Assembly (NCBI GenBank): GCA_930633495.1 | Contig: CAKNFJ010000001.1 | Span: forward strand, 4,487,001 to 4,551,000 | Reading direction: 5' to 3' | DNA: 64,000 nt | From: Hyphomicrobiales bacterium | GTDB taxonomy: Bacteria; Pseudomonadota; Alphaproteobacteria; Rhizobiales; Beijerinckiaceae | Shown: positions 42,223 through 50,747 of the stretch, in pieces | Layout: each line of letters starts with the position of its first letter | Numbering within the stretch: position 1 is the first letter of the stretch | Made by a program: the position numbers and the translations under genes | Notes under the pieces: model-generated | What the model saw: only the letters and a program-made list of their open reading frames with translations | The model's database searches: none | Told to the model about the DNA's origin: nothing

Positions 42223-42968
42223 ATTCAGTTGCGGTTGCGGCGCCGATGCCGGCGCCCGGCGACGCGCGTTGCCGCGCCGATACGGCGAAGGCCGCTTTCC
42301 AGCCGAGCCTGCCGGCGGCGCGCAAGGCGCTCCAGGAAACCGGCCAGCTCACCATCGTGGCGTTGGGTTCCTCCGCCACGGCAGGCTCTGGAGCGAGCGC
42401 CGAGGACAGGAGCTATCCGTCGGTCCTGCAGGCAGAGCTCCGGCGGCGCCTGCCGGGTGCCGAGGTCAAGGTCGTCAACAAGGGCGTCGGCGGCCAGTCG
42501 GCCTACGACATGCTGACGCGTATGCAGGCCGACGTCATCGACGAGAAGCCGGCGATCGTGATCTGGCAGACCGTCATCAACGATGCGATCCGCGACATCG
42601 GCGAGGGGAAGCTCGCCAAGATCCTGCACAAGGGTATCGCCAGGGCGCGCGCCGCCGGAATCGACATGGTGCTGATGGATCTGCCCTGGCTGCCGCGCGA
42701 GGGGCGCTATCCGCATTACGACGACTACCGCGCCGTGCTGGCGAAGACGGCGCAAGAGCAGGGGGTCTCGCTCTTCCCGCGTTACGCCATGATGAAAGGC
42801 TGGTCCAATTCGCGACAGTTCACGCAGGAGGAGCTCGTCGGCATGGACGGGCTCCATCTCGTCGATGCGGGCTATCGCTGCCTGGCGCTACGGCTGGCGG
42901 ACGGGATCGTCTCGGGGATCGGCCCGGTCCCGATCGAGACGGCCCGAGGGGCGAAGCCCATCAATTGA
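42129..42968 (+). CDS. Exported SGNH/GDSL hydrolase
   Basis: Predicted periplasmic esterase or acetylhydrolase of 279 aa. A signal peptide (PWRLAAAAILSLALNSVAVA) follows a basic start. Block I is VALGSSATAGSG, block II GVGGQSAYDM, block III QTVINDA and block V DGLHLVDAGY, giving a Ser-Asp-His triad. The GTG at 42129 is needed to include the positively charged signal start, so the 94-bp overlap with opgC appears real. The pair suggests addition and removal of acyl groups on the same periplasmic glycan. Confidence 0.83.
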   Translation: MVPFDHETRRKRRTCPGPWRLAAAAILSLALNSVAVAAPMPAPGDARCRADTAKAAFQPSLPAARKALQETGQLTIVALGSSATAGSGASAEDRSYPSVLQAELRRRLPGAEVKVVNKGVGGQSAYDMLTRMQADVIDEKPAIVIWQTVINDAIRDIGEGKLAKILHKGIARARAAGIDMVLMDLPWLPREGRYPHYDDYRAVLAKTAQEQGVSLFPRYAMMKGWSNSRQFTQEELVGMDGLHLVDAGYRCLALRLADGIVSGIGPVPIETARGAKPIN

Positions 42969-42975
42969 GGTCCAT

Positions 42976-43140
42976 GTTATTCCGGGGCTTCGCCCTCGGA
43001 TACGGCCTTTGGCCGGCCCAAGGATAAACTCCGCGAAGAACCCGGAACCCACGATCAGGCGAGCGGCCTGCAACCAGGCATAAAATGTCCTACCCGGTCG
43101 TGGGTTCCGGGTTCGCGCCTGTGGCGCGCCCCGGAATGAC
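42976..43140. repeat. Intergenic palindromic repeat, family B
   Basis: GTTATTCCGGGGC on the left and GCCCCGGAATGAC on the right form the ends; GAACCCGGAACCCACGA and TCGTGGGTTCCGGGTTC pair inside. It shares both segments with the element after thrS at 38440-38569 and lies between two convergent genes. Confidence 0.75.
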
Positions 43141-43167
43141 ACCGGGCGTGTGAAGCGGCTGCCGGGC

Positions 43168-44076
43168 TTACTTCGCCAGAACCTCGATATCGCGGTCGGT
43201 GCCCGATTCGACCTTGAAGTCGCGCGAGTAGACTTGGCCTTCTTGCCGGGCGATCAGGACATAGTCGCCTTCCGCCAGGATGACTTGCGGGAAGGCGCCG
43301 ATCGCCTCGCGGATGACGTCGCCGCCGGGCGTCAGCACGCTGAAGGCCGTGCCGGCGAAGGCCTCGCCGCCGGCATTCGCGACGAGCTTCAACGTGACCT
43401 TGGCGGCGCGGTGATGCAGCGTCGCCTCGGTGACCTTGCCGGTTTCGACCTTCACGTCGGCGCGCTGGATGGCGTTGGAATCGCCGTAGGTGGAGACGAC
43501 GTGGTAGGTGCCCTCCGGCAGGCGGATAACCTCGCCGGCCTTGGCGCCGCTGGTGACGAGCCGGCCTTCCGAGTTGCCTTGCAGTGGCACGAAGACGGAG
43601 AAGGTGAGCTGCCCGGCCGGGATCGGCGCGTCGCCGATCGAGCCCGCGAGCGAGAGCGCGCCGGCGCTGATCTGCACCTGATCGCGCAGGCCCTGCATGC
43701 CGAGGTTGACGCGCTTGGTGCCGCTGGCGAAGCCATAGGCGGCATGGACGACGTAGGTGCCGGGCGGGAGGGAGAAGCTTGGCTCCGGCTCCGTGGAGCG
43801 CGCCACGATCCGGGCGGGCGAGCCGTCGGCGGCCTCGCTGAGAATGCGCCAGTTCAGCCCGGACCTGACCGGCTTGCGATCATTCGCGAACTGGGCCGAG
43901 ACGGAAAGCTTGGCCTGCGCCGTCGTGGCGCCCGGCGCGGCAGGGGGCGGGGCGTCCGCTCCGGGGCCGGTGTCGGGCATGGTGGTCTGGGCCGAGGCTG
44001 GCGAAAGCAGGACGGCCACGGCGAAGACGAGCCCGGCAAAACGGCGGCCAGCTTCAAAACCATCCAATTCAAGCAT
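43168..44076 (-). CDS. Exported protein with repeated beta-sandwich-like segments
   Basis: A 302-aa protein with a signal peptide (FAGLVFAVAVLLSPASAQ) and a proline-rich linker. The mature part contains at least three similar segments that end in a G-T/D-Y pattern: LPPGTYVVHAAYGFASG, LPEGTYHVVSTYGDSNA and LAEGDYVLIARQEGQVY. These look like tandem Ig-like or carboxypeptidase-regulatory-like strands. Function unknown; envelope or surface location is likely. The start at 44076 is preferred over in-frame upstream codons because it exposes the signal peptide. Confidence 0.65.
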   Translation of the reverse strand: MLELDGFEAGRRFAGLVFAVAVLLSPASAQTTMPDTGPGADAPPPAAPGATTAQAKLSVSAQFANDRKPVRSGLNWRILSEAADGSPARIVARSTEPEPSFSLPPGTYVVHAAYGFASGTKRVNLGMQGLRDQVQISAGALSLAGSIGDAPIPAGQLTFSVFVPLQGNSEGRLVTSGAKAGEVIRLPEGTYHVVSTYGDSNAIQRADVKVETGKVTEATLHHRAAKVTLKLVANAGGEAFAGTAFSVLTPGGDVIREAIGAFPQVILAEGDYVLIARQEGQVYSRDFKVESGTDRDIEVLAK

Positions 44077-44179
44077 GCTTTCAGTCCTCGGCGCTCTTGC
44101 AGCGATGTATGAGCAGGCGCGCTTGTCCTCATCATGGCGAAGGAATAGGTCATTCGCATCGCCATCGTCCGGATGTTTC

Positions 44180-44749
44180 ATGACCGATACGCTCTCTCTG
44201 CTCAAGCTGCGTCGCTCGGTGCCGCCGCAGTTCCTCTCCGCTCCCGGGCCGCAAGGTGCCGAGCTCGACGCATTGCTGACGATCGCGGCCCGCGTGCCGG
44301 ACCATGGCAAGCTCGCCCCCTGGCGCTTCATCGTCTTCGCGGGCGCCGCGCGCGAGGAGGCGGCCGAGGTGGTCGCCCGCGTCTATCGCGAGAAGAATCC
44401 GCAGGCGAGCGAGGAGCAGGTCGAATTCGAGCGCAAGCGCCTGCTGCATGCGCCCGTCATCGTCGCGGTGGTCTCGCGGGCCCGCCAGCACGCCAAGATC
44501 CCGCTCTGGGAGCAGGAGTTGTCGGCGGGCGCCGTCTGCATGAACATGCTCGTCGCCGCCTATGCCATGGGTTATGCCGGCTCCTGGCTGACCAACTGGT
44601 TCTCCTTCGACCGGAACGTCTTGGACGCGTTCGGGCTGGCCGAGGACGAGCGGATGGCCGGGTTCATCCATATCGGCACGCCGACGGCTCCGATCTCCGA
44701 CCGCGACCGCCCGGTGATGTCCGACATCGTCAGCTATTACGGAGCCTGA
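44180..44749 (+). CDS. Nitroreductase-family oxidoreductase (YdjA-like)
   Basis: FMN-dependent reductase of 189 aa. LKLRRSVPPQFLSAPGPQG near the N terminus contains the R-R-S phosphate-binding part, VPDHGKLAPWRFIV is the typical segment of the short YdjA-like branch, and AAYAMGYAGSWLTNW follows. It should use NAD(P)H to reduce nitro, quinone or related compounds; the physiological substrate is unknown. It precedes the flavin reductase gene by one base, so the two are one operon. Confidence 0.88.
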   Translation: MTDTLSLLKLRRSVPPQFLSAPGPQGAELDALLTIAARVPDHGKLAPWRFIVFAGAAREEAAEVVARVYREKNPQASEEQVEFERKRLLHAPVIVAVVSRARQHAKIPLWEQELSAGAVCMNMLVAAYAMGYAGSWLTNWFSFDRNVLDAFGLAEDERMAGFIHIGTPTAPISDRDRPVMSDIVSYYGA

Positions 44750-44750
44750 C

Positions 44751-45359
44751 GTGACCTATTATTCCGCGACGAAGGACGATCTCGGCTTTGCCCATGACCC
44801 GTTCAAGGCGATCGTGGCGCCGCGACCGATCGGCTGGATCACGGCGCTGAGCGCGAAGGGCGAGGTCAATCTCTCGCCCTACAGCTTCTTCAACGCGATC
44901 TCGTCGCGGCCGAACATCGTGATGTTCTCCTCGGAAAACAAGAAGGACGCGGTCGCCTTCATCGAGGAGACCGGGGAGTTCACCTGCTCGCTGGTGACGA
45001 AGGCGCTGGCGCAGCCGATGAACCTGACCTCGGCGCCGCTGCCGCGTGGCGAGAGCGAATATATCCATGCCGGGCTGGAGATGGCGCCGTCGCGCTTCGT
45101 CAAGCCGCCACGCGTCGCCGGCACGCCGGCCGCGCTCGAATGCAAGCTGCTCTCGATCCAGCAACTGCATGATGTCGAGGGCAACGCCGTGCCGCGCTGG
45201 ATGGTGCTGGGGCAGGTCGTGGGCACCTTCGTCGATGACGCCTTCGTCAAGGAGGGGCGTTTCGACACGGCCGGCGCCAACCCGATCGCGCGCTGCGGCT
45301 ATGCCGACTATGCCGAGGTGACGAGCCTGTTCTCGATTACCCGGCCGGTTGGCGGATAA
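44751..45359 (+). CDS. Flavin reductase-like (FMN-binding split barrel) protein
   Basis: A 202-aa flavin-reductase-domain protein. FKAIVAPRPIGWITALSAKG and NLSPYSFFNAISSRPNIVMF near the N terminus are the flavin-binding strands of this DIM6/NTAB group. It could supply reduced flavin or act on its own substrate. The start is a GTG at 44751, directly after the stop of the nitroreductase gene, so the two products probably cooperate in a flavin-linked redox step. Confidence 0.87.
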   Translation: MTYYSATKDDLGFAHDPFKAIVAPRPIGWITALSAKGEVNLSPYSFFNAISSRPNIVMFSSENKKDAVAFIEETGEFTCSLVTKALAQPMNLTSAPLPRGESEYIHAGLEMAPSRFVKPPRVAGTPAALECKLLSIQQLHDVEGNAVPRWMVLGQVVGTFVDDAFVKEGRFDTAGANPIARCGYADYAEVTSLFSITRPVGG

Positions 45360-45714
45360 AGCCTGTCTGCGGTCATGCTCGGGCTTGACCCACGGCCATC
45401 CGGTGCGTTCGAGCGAGCGTGAGCCGATGCGACCTCCTACCTTCCCCCTTGTGGGGAAGGGTATGGGGATGGGGGTCGTATGACCGGGTGCGCGGCCGAT
45501 TGCAGAAGCGGGGCGCGCAAAAAAGGAAGCGGAGTTCCGGCTTTGCGACCCCCACCCCTGCCCCTCCCCACAAGGGGGAGGGGTTCCCGCGCCTGTTCCG
45601 GTTCCGGCAGATGCCGGAAAAGCCGCGATACATTGCGTTGTTCGGCATGGTGCCCGGAATGAACCGGACAGCCGTGGGGCAAGTCTGGGTACGGCCTTTC
45701 GTGGCCGGTCGGGA
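45360..45714. repeat. Intergenic region with palindromic repeats (degraded family A and family D)
   Basis: This 355-bp gap between convergent genes holds no gene. A worn family A unit (GGTCATGCTCGGGCTTGACC) lies near 45371-45391. Family D consists of two facing arms, 45440-45478 (CCTTCCCCCTTGTGGGGAAG then GGTATGGGGATGGGGGTCG) and 45546-45583 (CGACCCCCACCCCTGCCCCT onward), 67 bp apart. The rest shows nothing I can name. Confidence 0.65.
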
Positions 45715-45927
45715 TCAGTTGCCCGGCAGCGGCTTGGTGCGATAATCGCCGAGTGGGGCGAGGGCGCGGTTGATCGCCTCGGCATCGAGACCAGTGCCTG
45801 CCGGCAAGGTCAGCCGCGGCGGATCGAGCGTGACCTTCGCGCCCGGCGCCAGCGCATCGGCCGCGCGCTGGACGCGCGAGGCGCAGCCGCCGCAATGCAT
45901 GCCCGAAACTTCGAAAACTTGAGTCAT
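45715..45927 (-). CDS. Heavy-metal-associated (HMA) domain protein, CopZ-like
   Basis: A 70-aa ferredoxin-like metal-binding protein with the M-x-C-x-x-C motif (GMHCGGCASRV, residues 9-19), the copper(I) site of CopZ-type chaperones. The rest follows the beta-alpha-beta pattern. A copper P-type ATPase would be the usual partner, but none is nearby. It is the last gene of a minus-strand run after MaoC and CitE, 19 bp behind the latter; the link may be positional only. Confidence 0.85.
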   Translation of the reverse strand: MTQVFEVSGMHCGGCASRVQRAADALAPGAKVTLDPPRLTLPAGTGLDAEAINRALAPLGDYRTKPLPGN

Positions 45928-45946
45928 CCGAATCGTCTCCGGCTGT

Positions 45947-46825
45947 TTATTCAGCTAATTTGCGAGCGCGCGCCAGAAGGTGCTGTGCCTTGATGAGATG
46001 GGGGCGGTCGAGCATTTCGCCATCGAGGCCGATGACGCCCGCTCCCGGATTGGCCTCGAACAGCGCGACGATCTGACGGGCCTTGGCGAGCGCTGCCGGC
46101 GAGGGCGAAAAGATCTCGTTGATGGGCGCGACCTGGGCGGGGTGGATCGCCATCTTGCCGGTAAAGCCGTCGCGCCGCGCCGCGAGGCATTCGGCCCGGA
46201 AGGCGGCCTCGTCACGGAAATTGGTGAAGACGGTGTCGATGGCGTCAACCTGCGCCGCCGCCGCGCCGAACAGGGTCAGCGAGCGGGCAAGGCGGTAGGG
46301 GTCGGCATAGCTGCCATCCTCCAGCCGGTTGGTTTCGGCGCCGAGATCGGCTGCGAGGTCTTCGGCTCCCCAGGTCAGCGCCATCAGGCGATGGGAGGAC
46401 CGGCTGTAGCTGCCGAGCCCGAAGATGCCCTTGGCGTTCTCCGTGCCGATGGGCAGGATTCGCGTGGCGCCGTCGGGCAGGTCCGATTCCGCCTCGCGCA
46501 CGGCGATCTTGGCGGCGAGGTGGCCGACATCGGCCCCGCCTTCCGATTTCGGCAGCATGATCGCGTCCGGCGCGCCGGGCATGACGGCGTCGAGATCGGC
46601 GTCGCTCATCCCCGTCGCGAGGCCGTTGATGCGCACGATCAGCAGCGGGCGCTTCGCCAACTGGCGGGTGGAGTCCAGGAAGGCGCGTGTGATCTCGCGC
46701 GCCTGCGGCTTGGCGTCGAGCGCGACGGAATCCTCGAGATCCAGGATCAGCGCGTCGGCGCCGATCTCCAGGCCCTTCTGCTGCTTCTTCGGGCTGTCGC
46801 CCGGCACGAACAGGAGCGAGCGCAT
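45947..46825 (-). CDS. HpcH/HpaI-family CoA-ester lyase (CitE-like)
   Basis: A 292-aa TIM-barrel lyase of the CitE/malyl-CoA lyase group. MRSLLFVPGDSPKKQQKGLE and ALILDLEDSVA near the N terminus are the signature, with the metal-binding Glu and Asp in the usual places (the GTENAKGIFGLG segment and the ALTWGAEDLAADLG segment). It should cleave a 3-hydroxyacyl-CoA such as malyl-CoA or citramalyl-CoA to acetyl- or propionyl-CoA plus an oxo acid. It follows the MaoC gene by four bases, so a hydratase plus lyase pair acting in sequence is likely. Confidence 0.88.
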   Translation of the reverse strand: MRSLLFVPGDSPKKQQKGLEIGADALILDLEDSVALDAKPQAREITRAFLDSTRQLAKRPLLIVRINGLATGMSDADLDAVMPGAPDAIMLPKSEGGADVGHLAAKIAVREAESDLPDGATRILPIGTENAKGIFGLGSYSRSSHRLMALTWGAEDLAADLGAETNRLEDGSYADPYRLARSLTLFGAAAAQVDAIDTVFTNFRDEAAFRAECLAARRDGFTGKMAIHPAQVAPINEIFSPSPAALAKARQIVALFEANPGAGVIGLDGEMLDRPHLIKAQHLLARARKLAE

Positions 46826-46829
46826 GTTG

Positions 46830-47327
46830 TCAGACCGCGACCGTTGCAGGGGCGGGACGCTTGCGCATGAAGGCCTGGCGCCGGCACTGGGCGACGAGCG
46901 TCCCGTCCTGCTTGTAGGCCTTGTGCAGGAAGTCGACGATGCCGGCCTCGGGACGCGAGCGCGACTCGCGCTTGGCGACGATCTCGGTGGTGCAATTCAC
47001 GGTGTCGCCCTCGAAGAGCGGAGCGGGAAAGAGGACGTCGGTCATGCCGAGATTGCCGATGGTTGTGCCGACGGTGGTGTCGTTGACCGAGATCCCGATC
47101 ATCAGCCCGAGGGTGAAGAGCGAGTTCATCAGCGGCTTGCCCCATTCGGTCTCTGTCGCGCAGAAATGCGCATCGATATGAAGGGGTTGCGGGTTGAGCG
47201 TCATGTTGGAGAACAACATGTTGTCCATCTGCGTGACGGTCCGGGTCAGACGGTGCTCGATGACGGCGCCGACCTGGAAATCCTCGAAATAGATCCCGCC
47301 ACGCTTGTGACGCTCCACATCCGCCAT
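46830..47327 (-). CDS. MaoC-family dehydratase
   Basis: A 165-aa hot-dog-fold hydratase/dehydratase. The N-terminal GGIYFEDFQVGAVIEHRLTR and the following QMDNMLFSN...PLHIDAHF region are typical of MaoC-type enoyl-CoA hydratases, and the D-x-x-H pair is present in HIDAHF and its surroundings. Paired with CitE-like lyase, it may hydrate mesaconyl- or a related enoyl-CoA. GGAGG five bases before the ATG at 47327 favours that start over one five codons upstream. Confidence 0.85.
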   Translation of the reverse strand: MADVERHKRGGIYFEDFQVGAVIEHRLTRTVTQMDNMLFSNMTLNPQPLHIDAHFCATETEWGKPLMNSLFTLGLMIGISVNDTTVGTTIGNLGMTDVLFPAPLFEGDTVNCTTEIVAKRESRSRPEAGIVDFLHKAYKQDGTLVAQCRRQAFMRKRPAPATVAV

Positions 47328-47415
47328 CGACGCCTCCGCCATTCCCCGTCCGGCCGCTGAGCCGGCACGAGAAGTCGTAGAATGCCATCCGGCGGGAGGG
47401 AAGCGGAAAGCGTCG

Positions 47416-47444
47416 CGTTAAGCTTTGCGAGGCCGCGCTTAACG
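47416..47444. promoter_or_regulatory. Inverted repeat between MaoC and transglycosylase genes
   Basis: CGTTAAGC (47416-47423) and GCTTAACG (47437-47444) are perfect 8-bp inverted copies with a 13-bp spacer, in the divergent promoter region. The TTAA cores suggest a dimeric-regulator site. Spacing does not match the TTAA-N7-TTAA of CtrA. Confidence 0.35.
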
Positions 47445-47519
47445 GTTCGCTTACCATAATGGAGCAGTGTTCGGATTGCGCCTTCCGCATCGCGCGGTGG
47501 CCGCATGCCGAAGGTCTCG

Positions 47520-48593
47520 ATGTTCCTGTTCACCACCCCGCAGAGCCGTGACGCGCAGCCCGCCAATCCGGTCGTCAGCGCCATCCGCCAGGGCGCGGAC
47601 CGGACCGGCGCGGGTTTCGACTATCTGCTCAAGACGGCGCAGCGCGAATCCGCGCTGGAGCCCGATGCCAAGGCCAAAACGTCGAGCGCGACGGGCCTTT
47701 TCCAGTTCATCGAGCAGACCTGGCTCGCCATGGTGAAGCAGGAGGGGCCCAAGCAGGGGCTCTCGCAATATGCGGACGCCATTTCCGAAAATGGCGGGCG
47801 GCTCACCGTGTCCGATCCGGCAGCGCGCGAGAAGATCCTGCAATTGCGCAACGATCCGCAGGTCGCAGCAGTGATGGCCGGCGCGCTGACGCAGAAGAAT
47901 CGAGATCAGCTCGCCGGCGTCCTCGGGCGGCAGCCTCAGGCCGGCGAACTCTACATGGCGCATGTGCTGGGCGCGCGCGGCGCATCCGATCTGATCCGGG
48001 CCGCAGCCAGCGATCCGAACCGTGTCGCGGCTCGGGATTTCCCGGAGGCTGCGGCAGCCAACCGCTCGATCTTCTACGACAAGGCCGGCCGGGCGCGCAG
48101 CGCCCAGGAGGTCTATGGCGTGCTGGCGGCAAGCCATGCCAGCACGCAGGTCGCCGCGAGCACCGCGCAGAACCCGCAGGCAGGGCAGGGCGAGATTCCG
48201 GAAACCGAGATCGCCGCGGCCCTGCGCCCCGGGCGGGCGAAAGGGCTCGTCGGTTTGTTCTCGACAAGCGGTTCTCGCGATCCGGTGTCGAAGGCCGTCG
48301 CCAATCTCTGGACGACACCCAGCCGGACCGGCACGCGCATGGCATCGCTCGAAGGCGGAGAGCGCTACTTTCCGCGCCCGGCACAGGCCGAAGCCACCAC
48401 GGCGTCCGATGCCGGCTCCTCGTCGAGCGCTGGAGCAGCAGCCGGCGCAGGCCCTGTGGTCAGCGCTCCGTTGCCGCCGTCGAGGCCGAGCGAATTGTCG
48501 GCTTCCAGCGTTACGGCCTCGCGGCCGGCGGGGAAGGCGCGCCGCGGGCCGCTCGACCTGTCTTCCTTCATGGTTCAGCGAGGCGGGGCATGA
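47520..48593 (+). CDS. SLT-type lytic transglycosylase-domain protein
   Basis: A 357-aa protein whose N-terminal half is a lysozyme-like domain: catalytic glutamate in TAQRESALEPDAKA, then the TSSATGLFQFIEQTW segment and a GELYMAHVLGARGA helix. The C-terminal half is alanine/serine/proline-rich and of low complexity. No signal peptide is visible, which is unusual for an enzyme of the cell wall; export by another route is possible. GAAGG lies five bases before the ATG at 47520; an in-frame ATG at 47505 is the alternative. It overlaps the DUF2336 gene by four bases. Confidence 0.82.
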   Translation: MFLFTTPQSRDAQPANPVVSAIRQGADRTGAGFDYLLKTAQRESALEPDAKAKTSSATGLFQFIEQTWLAMVKQEGPKQGLSQYADAISENGGRLTVSDPAAREKILQLRNDPQVAAVMAGALTQKNRDQLAGVLGRQPQAGELYMAHVLGARGASDLIRAAASDPNRVAARDFPEAAAANRSIFYDKAGRARSAQEVYGVLAASHASTQVAASTAQNPQAGQGEIPETEIAAALRPGRAKGLVGLFSTSGSRDPVSKAVANLWTTPSRTGTRMASLEGGERYFPRPAQAEATTASDAGSSSSAGAAAGAGPVVSAPLPPSRPSELSASSVTASRPAGKARRGPLDLSSFMVQRGGA

Positions 48594-49804
48594 TCGTTCG
48601 TCGTTTCCTGCTCTGGGCACGAACCGCCCCCGCCGAGGCGCGGGCGGCGGGAGCGGCCGCGCTGGCGGGCGCCTATCTGCGCTCCGACATGTCGGATGAA
48701 GATCGCAACGAGGCGGAGACGGCGCTGATCGCGCTGATCGACGATCCTTCGCCGCTCGTTCGCAGGGCCATTGCCGAGGAGGTGGCGCCTTCGACACGCA
48801 CCCCGCGCAATCTCGCGCTCGGCCTGATCGCGGAACAGAGCGATATCGCGGCGCTGGTGCTGGCCCATTCGCCGGTGCTGACCGAAGCCGATCTGGTGGA
48901 TGCCGCAGCGGTCGGCGACAGGCTGGCACAGCGCGCGATCGCGATGCGCCGCGCTCTGCCGCCCGGCGTCTGCGCAGCCTTGGCCGAGGTCGGCTGCGAG
49001 GAGGCGCTGGTCACGCTTGCCGGCAATCGCAGCGCCGAAATTCCCGATTTCTCGCTGGAACGCATGATCGAGCGCCAGGGCGACAGCGGGGCGCTGCGCG
49101 AGGCGCTGCTGGAGCGGGCCGACCTTCCGCCCGGATTGCGGCAGGCGATCGCGGCGCGGGTCTCCGACACGCTGGCGAGCTTCGTCAGCGGTTGCGGCTG
49201 GCTGACGCCGGAACGCAGCGAAAGACTGGCGCGGGAGGCGACGGAACGCGTCGCGGTCGCGCTCGCAGCGGGCGGGGAGACGACGGATGCGCCGGCGATC
49301 GTCGAGGTTCTGCGCGCCACCGGCCGGCTGACGCCGGGCCTGATGCTGCGCTCCCTGCTCAGCGGCGAGCCGGCGCTGGCTGAGGCCGCCTTCGTCTCGC
49401 TGTCGGGATTGCCCGAAGAACGGGTCGCGGCCCTGCTGCGCGACAGGCGCGGCGCGGGGCTCAAGGCGCTTTATCGCAAGGCCAGGCTTCCGGCTGCACT
49501 CGAACCCGCCTTCCTGGCCGCGATCCTCGCCCTCAACGCCCGCGGCTTCGATGCCGGCGGCGCCCGTCCCGGCATCGACCGCGGATTGCTGCGCGATGTC
49601 CTGATCGCCTGCGAGGCGATGGAGGGTCCGGAAGCCGATGCGTTGATGGCGCTGCTGCGCCGCCTGGATGCCGAGGCCGCACGGGATGAGGCGAAGTCGC
49701 TGGCCGATGCCCTGGCGGACGACGCGGCGCTCGCCCTTCTGGTGGAGGCCGATCCGTCCTTCCTGATCGAACTCGAAGCAGGCGACCTGCGCGAGGTCGC
49801 CTGA
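48590..49804 (+). CDS. DUF2336 family protein
   Basis: A 404-aa, almost wholly alpha-helical protein of HEAT-like character. The N-terminal MSDEDRNEAETALIALIDDP and SPLVRRAIAEEVA segments are typical of DUF2336, an alphaproteobacterial family of unknown role. Repeating alanine/leucine-rich helical pairs continue to the C terminus. Its ATG overlaps the transglycosylase stop (ATGA), so it is translated with that gene; a regulatory or scaffold role for the enzyme is inference. Confidence 0.8.
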   Translation: MIVRRFLLWARTAPAEARAAGAAALAGAYLRSDMSDEDRNEAETALIALIDDPSPLVRRAIAEEVAPSTRTPRNLALGLIAEQSDIAALVLAHSPVLTEADLVDAAAVGDRLAQRAIAMRRALPPGVCAALAEVGCEEALVTLAGNRSAEIPDFSLERMIERQGDSGALREALLERADLPPGLRQAIAARVSDTLASFVSGCGWLTPERSERLAREATERVAVALAAGGETTDAPAIVEVLRATGRLTPGLMLRSLLSGEPALAEAAFVSLSGLPEERVAALLRDRRGAGLKALYRKARLPAALEPAFLAAILALNARGFDAGGARPGIDRGLLRDVLIACEAMEGPEADALMALLRRLDAEAARDEAKSLADALADDAALALLVEADPSFLIELEAGDLREVA

Positions 49805-49810
49805 GCTGGA

Positions 49811-50584
49811 TCAGTATCCGAACTGCTCGCGCAGGATCCGTTCATCCAGGCTGTGGCCGGGGTCGTGCAGCATGACGAGATCGACATCGCGGTCGATCTC
49901 GATCGACACGGTGCTGACCTCGTCGATCTGCGTGTGATCGGCGACGGCGCTGACCGGGCGCTTGTCGGCCTCGAGCACCTCGATCGAGACCTTCGCATGA
50001 TCCGGCAGCAATGCGCCGCGCCAGCGGCGGGGGCGGAAGGCCGAGATCGGCGTCAACGCCAGCAAAGGCGCATCGAGCGGCAGGATCGGTCCGTTGGCCG
50101 AGAGGTTGTAGGCGGTGGAGCCCGCCGGCGTCGCCAGCAGCGCGCCATCCGCGATCAGCTCGGAGAGGCGCACCTGCCCGTCCACGGAGATGCGCAGCTT
50201 CGCCGCCTGGTAGGACCGGCGCAGCAGGGAGACCTCGTTGATCGCCTTGGCCTGCACGATACCACCCTTGCGGTCGACCGCCTGCATCGAAAGCGGGTGC
50301 ACGACGCTGCGCTCGGCTGCCTCCAGGCGCTTGCGCAGCCCGCGCTCCTTGAACTCATTCATCAGGAAGCCCACCGAGCCGCGATTCATCCCGTAGATCG
50401 GCTTGCCGGTGCCGAGGAAGCGGTGAAGCGTCTGCAGCATCAGCCCATCGCCGCCGAGCGCAACGACGACATCGGCTGCTGCCGGCTCGGCATTGCCGTA
50501 GCGCTCGACCAGCTTGGCGAGCGCCGCCAGTGCTTCGGGTGTGTCACTGGCGACGAAGGAGATCGCGCCGAAGCGTTCGGTCAT
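49811..50584 (-). CDS. nadK: NAD kinase
   Basis: Phosphorylates NAD to NADP using ATP or polyphosphate. The 257-aa protein has the GGDG motif ([17 protein letters not shown], near residue 44), the [12 protein letters not shown] segment and the [20 protein letters not shown] part that binds NAD. Length agrees with the short alphaproteobacterial form. AGGAC six bases before the ATG supports the start. It is convergent with the DUF2336 gene and stands alone. Confidence 0.95.
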   Translation of the reverse strand: MTERFGAISFVASDTPEALAALAKLVERYGNAEPAAADVVVALGGDGLMLQTLHRFLGTGKPIYGMNRGSVGFLMNEFKERGLRKRLEAAERSVVHPLSMQAVDRKGGIVQAKAINEVSLLRRSYQAAKLRISVDGQVRLSELIADGALLATPAGSTAYNLSANGPILPLDAPLLALTPISAFRPRRWRGALLPDHAKVSIEVLEADKRPVSAVADHTQIDEVSTVSIEIDRDVDLVMLHDPGHSLDERILREQFGY

Positions 50585-50693
50585 AGCGTGTCCTGAAGCG
50601 ACAGGCCCTGCGGCATCGGCACAGGCTCAGAGGCTCTTAACACGAGCGGGCGGCAGGCCGCGAGGCCGCGCCGGCAACAAAGTCGATGCCATG

Positions 50694-50721
50694 AAAAAGG
50701 CCGGGCTTGAGCGCCCGGCCT
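50694..50721 (-). terminator. Intrinsic terminator after the metallo-hydrolase gene
   Basis: Read on the minus strand, AGGCCGGGC, a six-base loop and GCCCGGCCT are followed at once by a run of T (TTTTT, partly within the stem). This is a textbook intrinsic terminator 27 bases past the stop codon of the MBL gene. Confidence 0.85.
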
Positions 50722-50747
50722 CGAAGACAGGTGAAGGGGACGACCGC

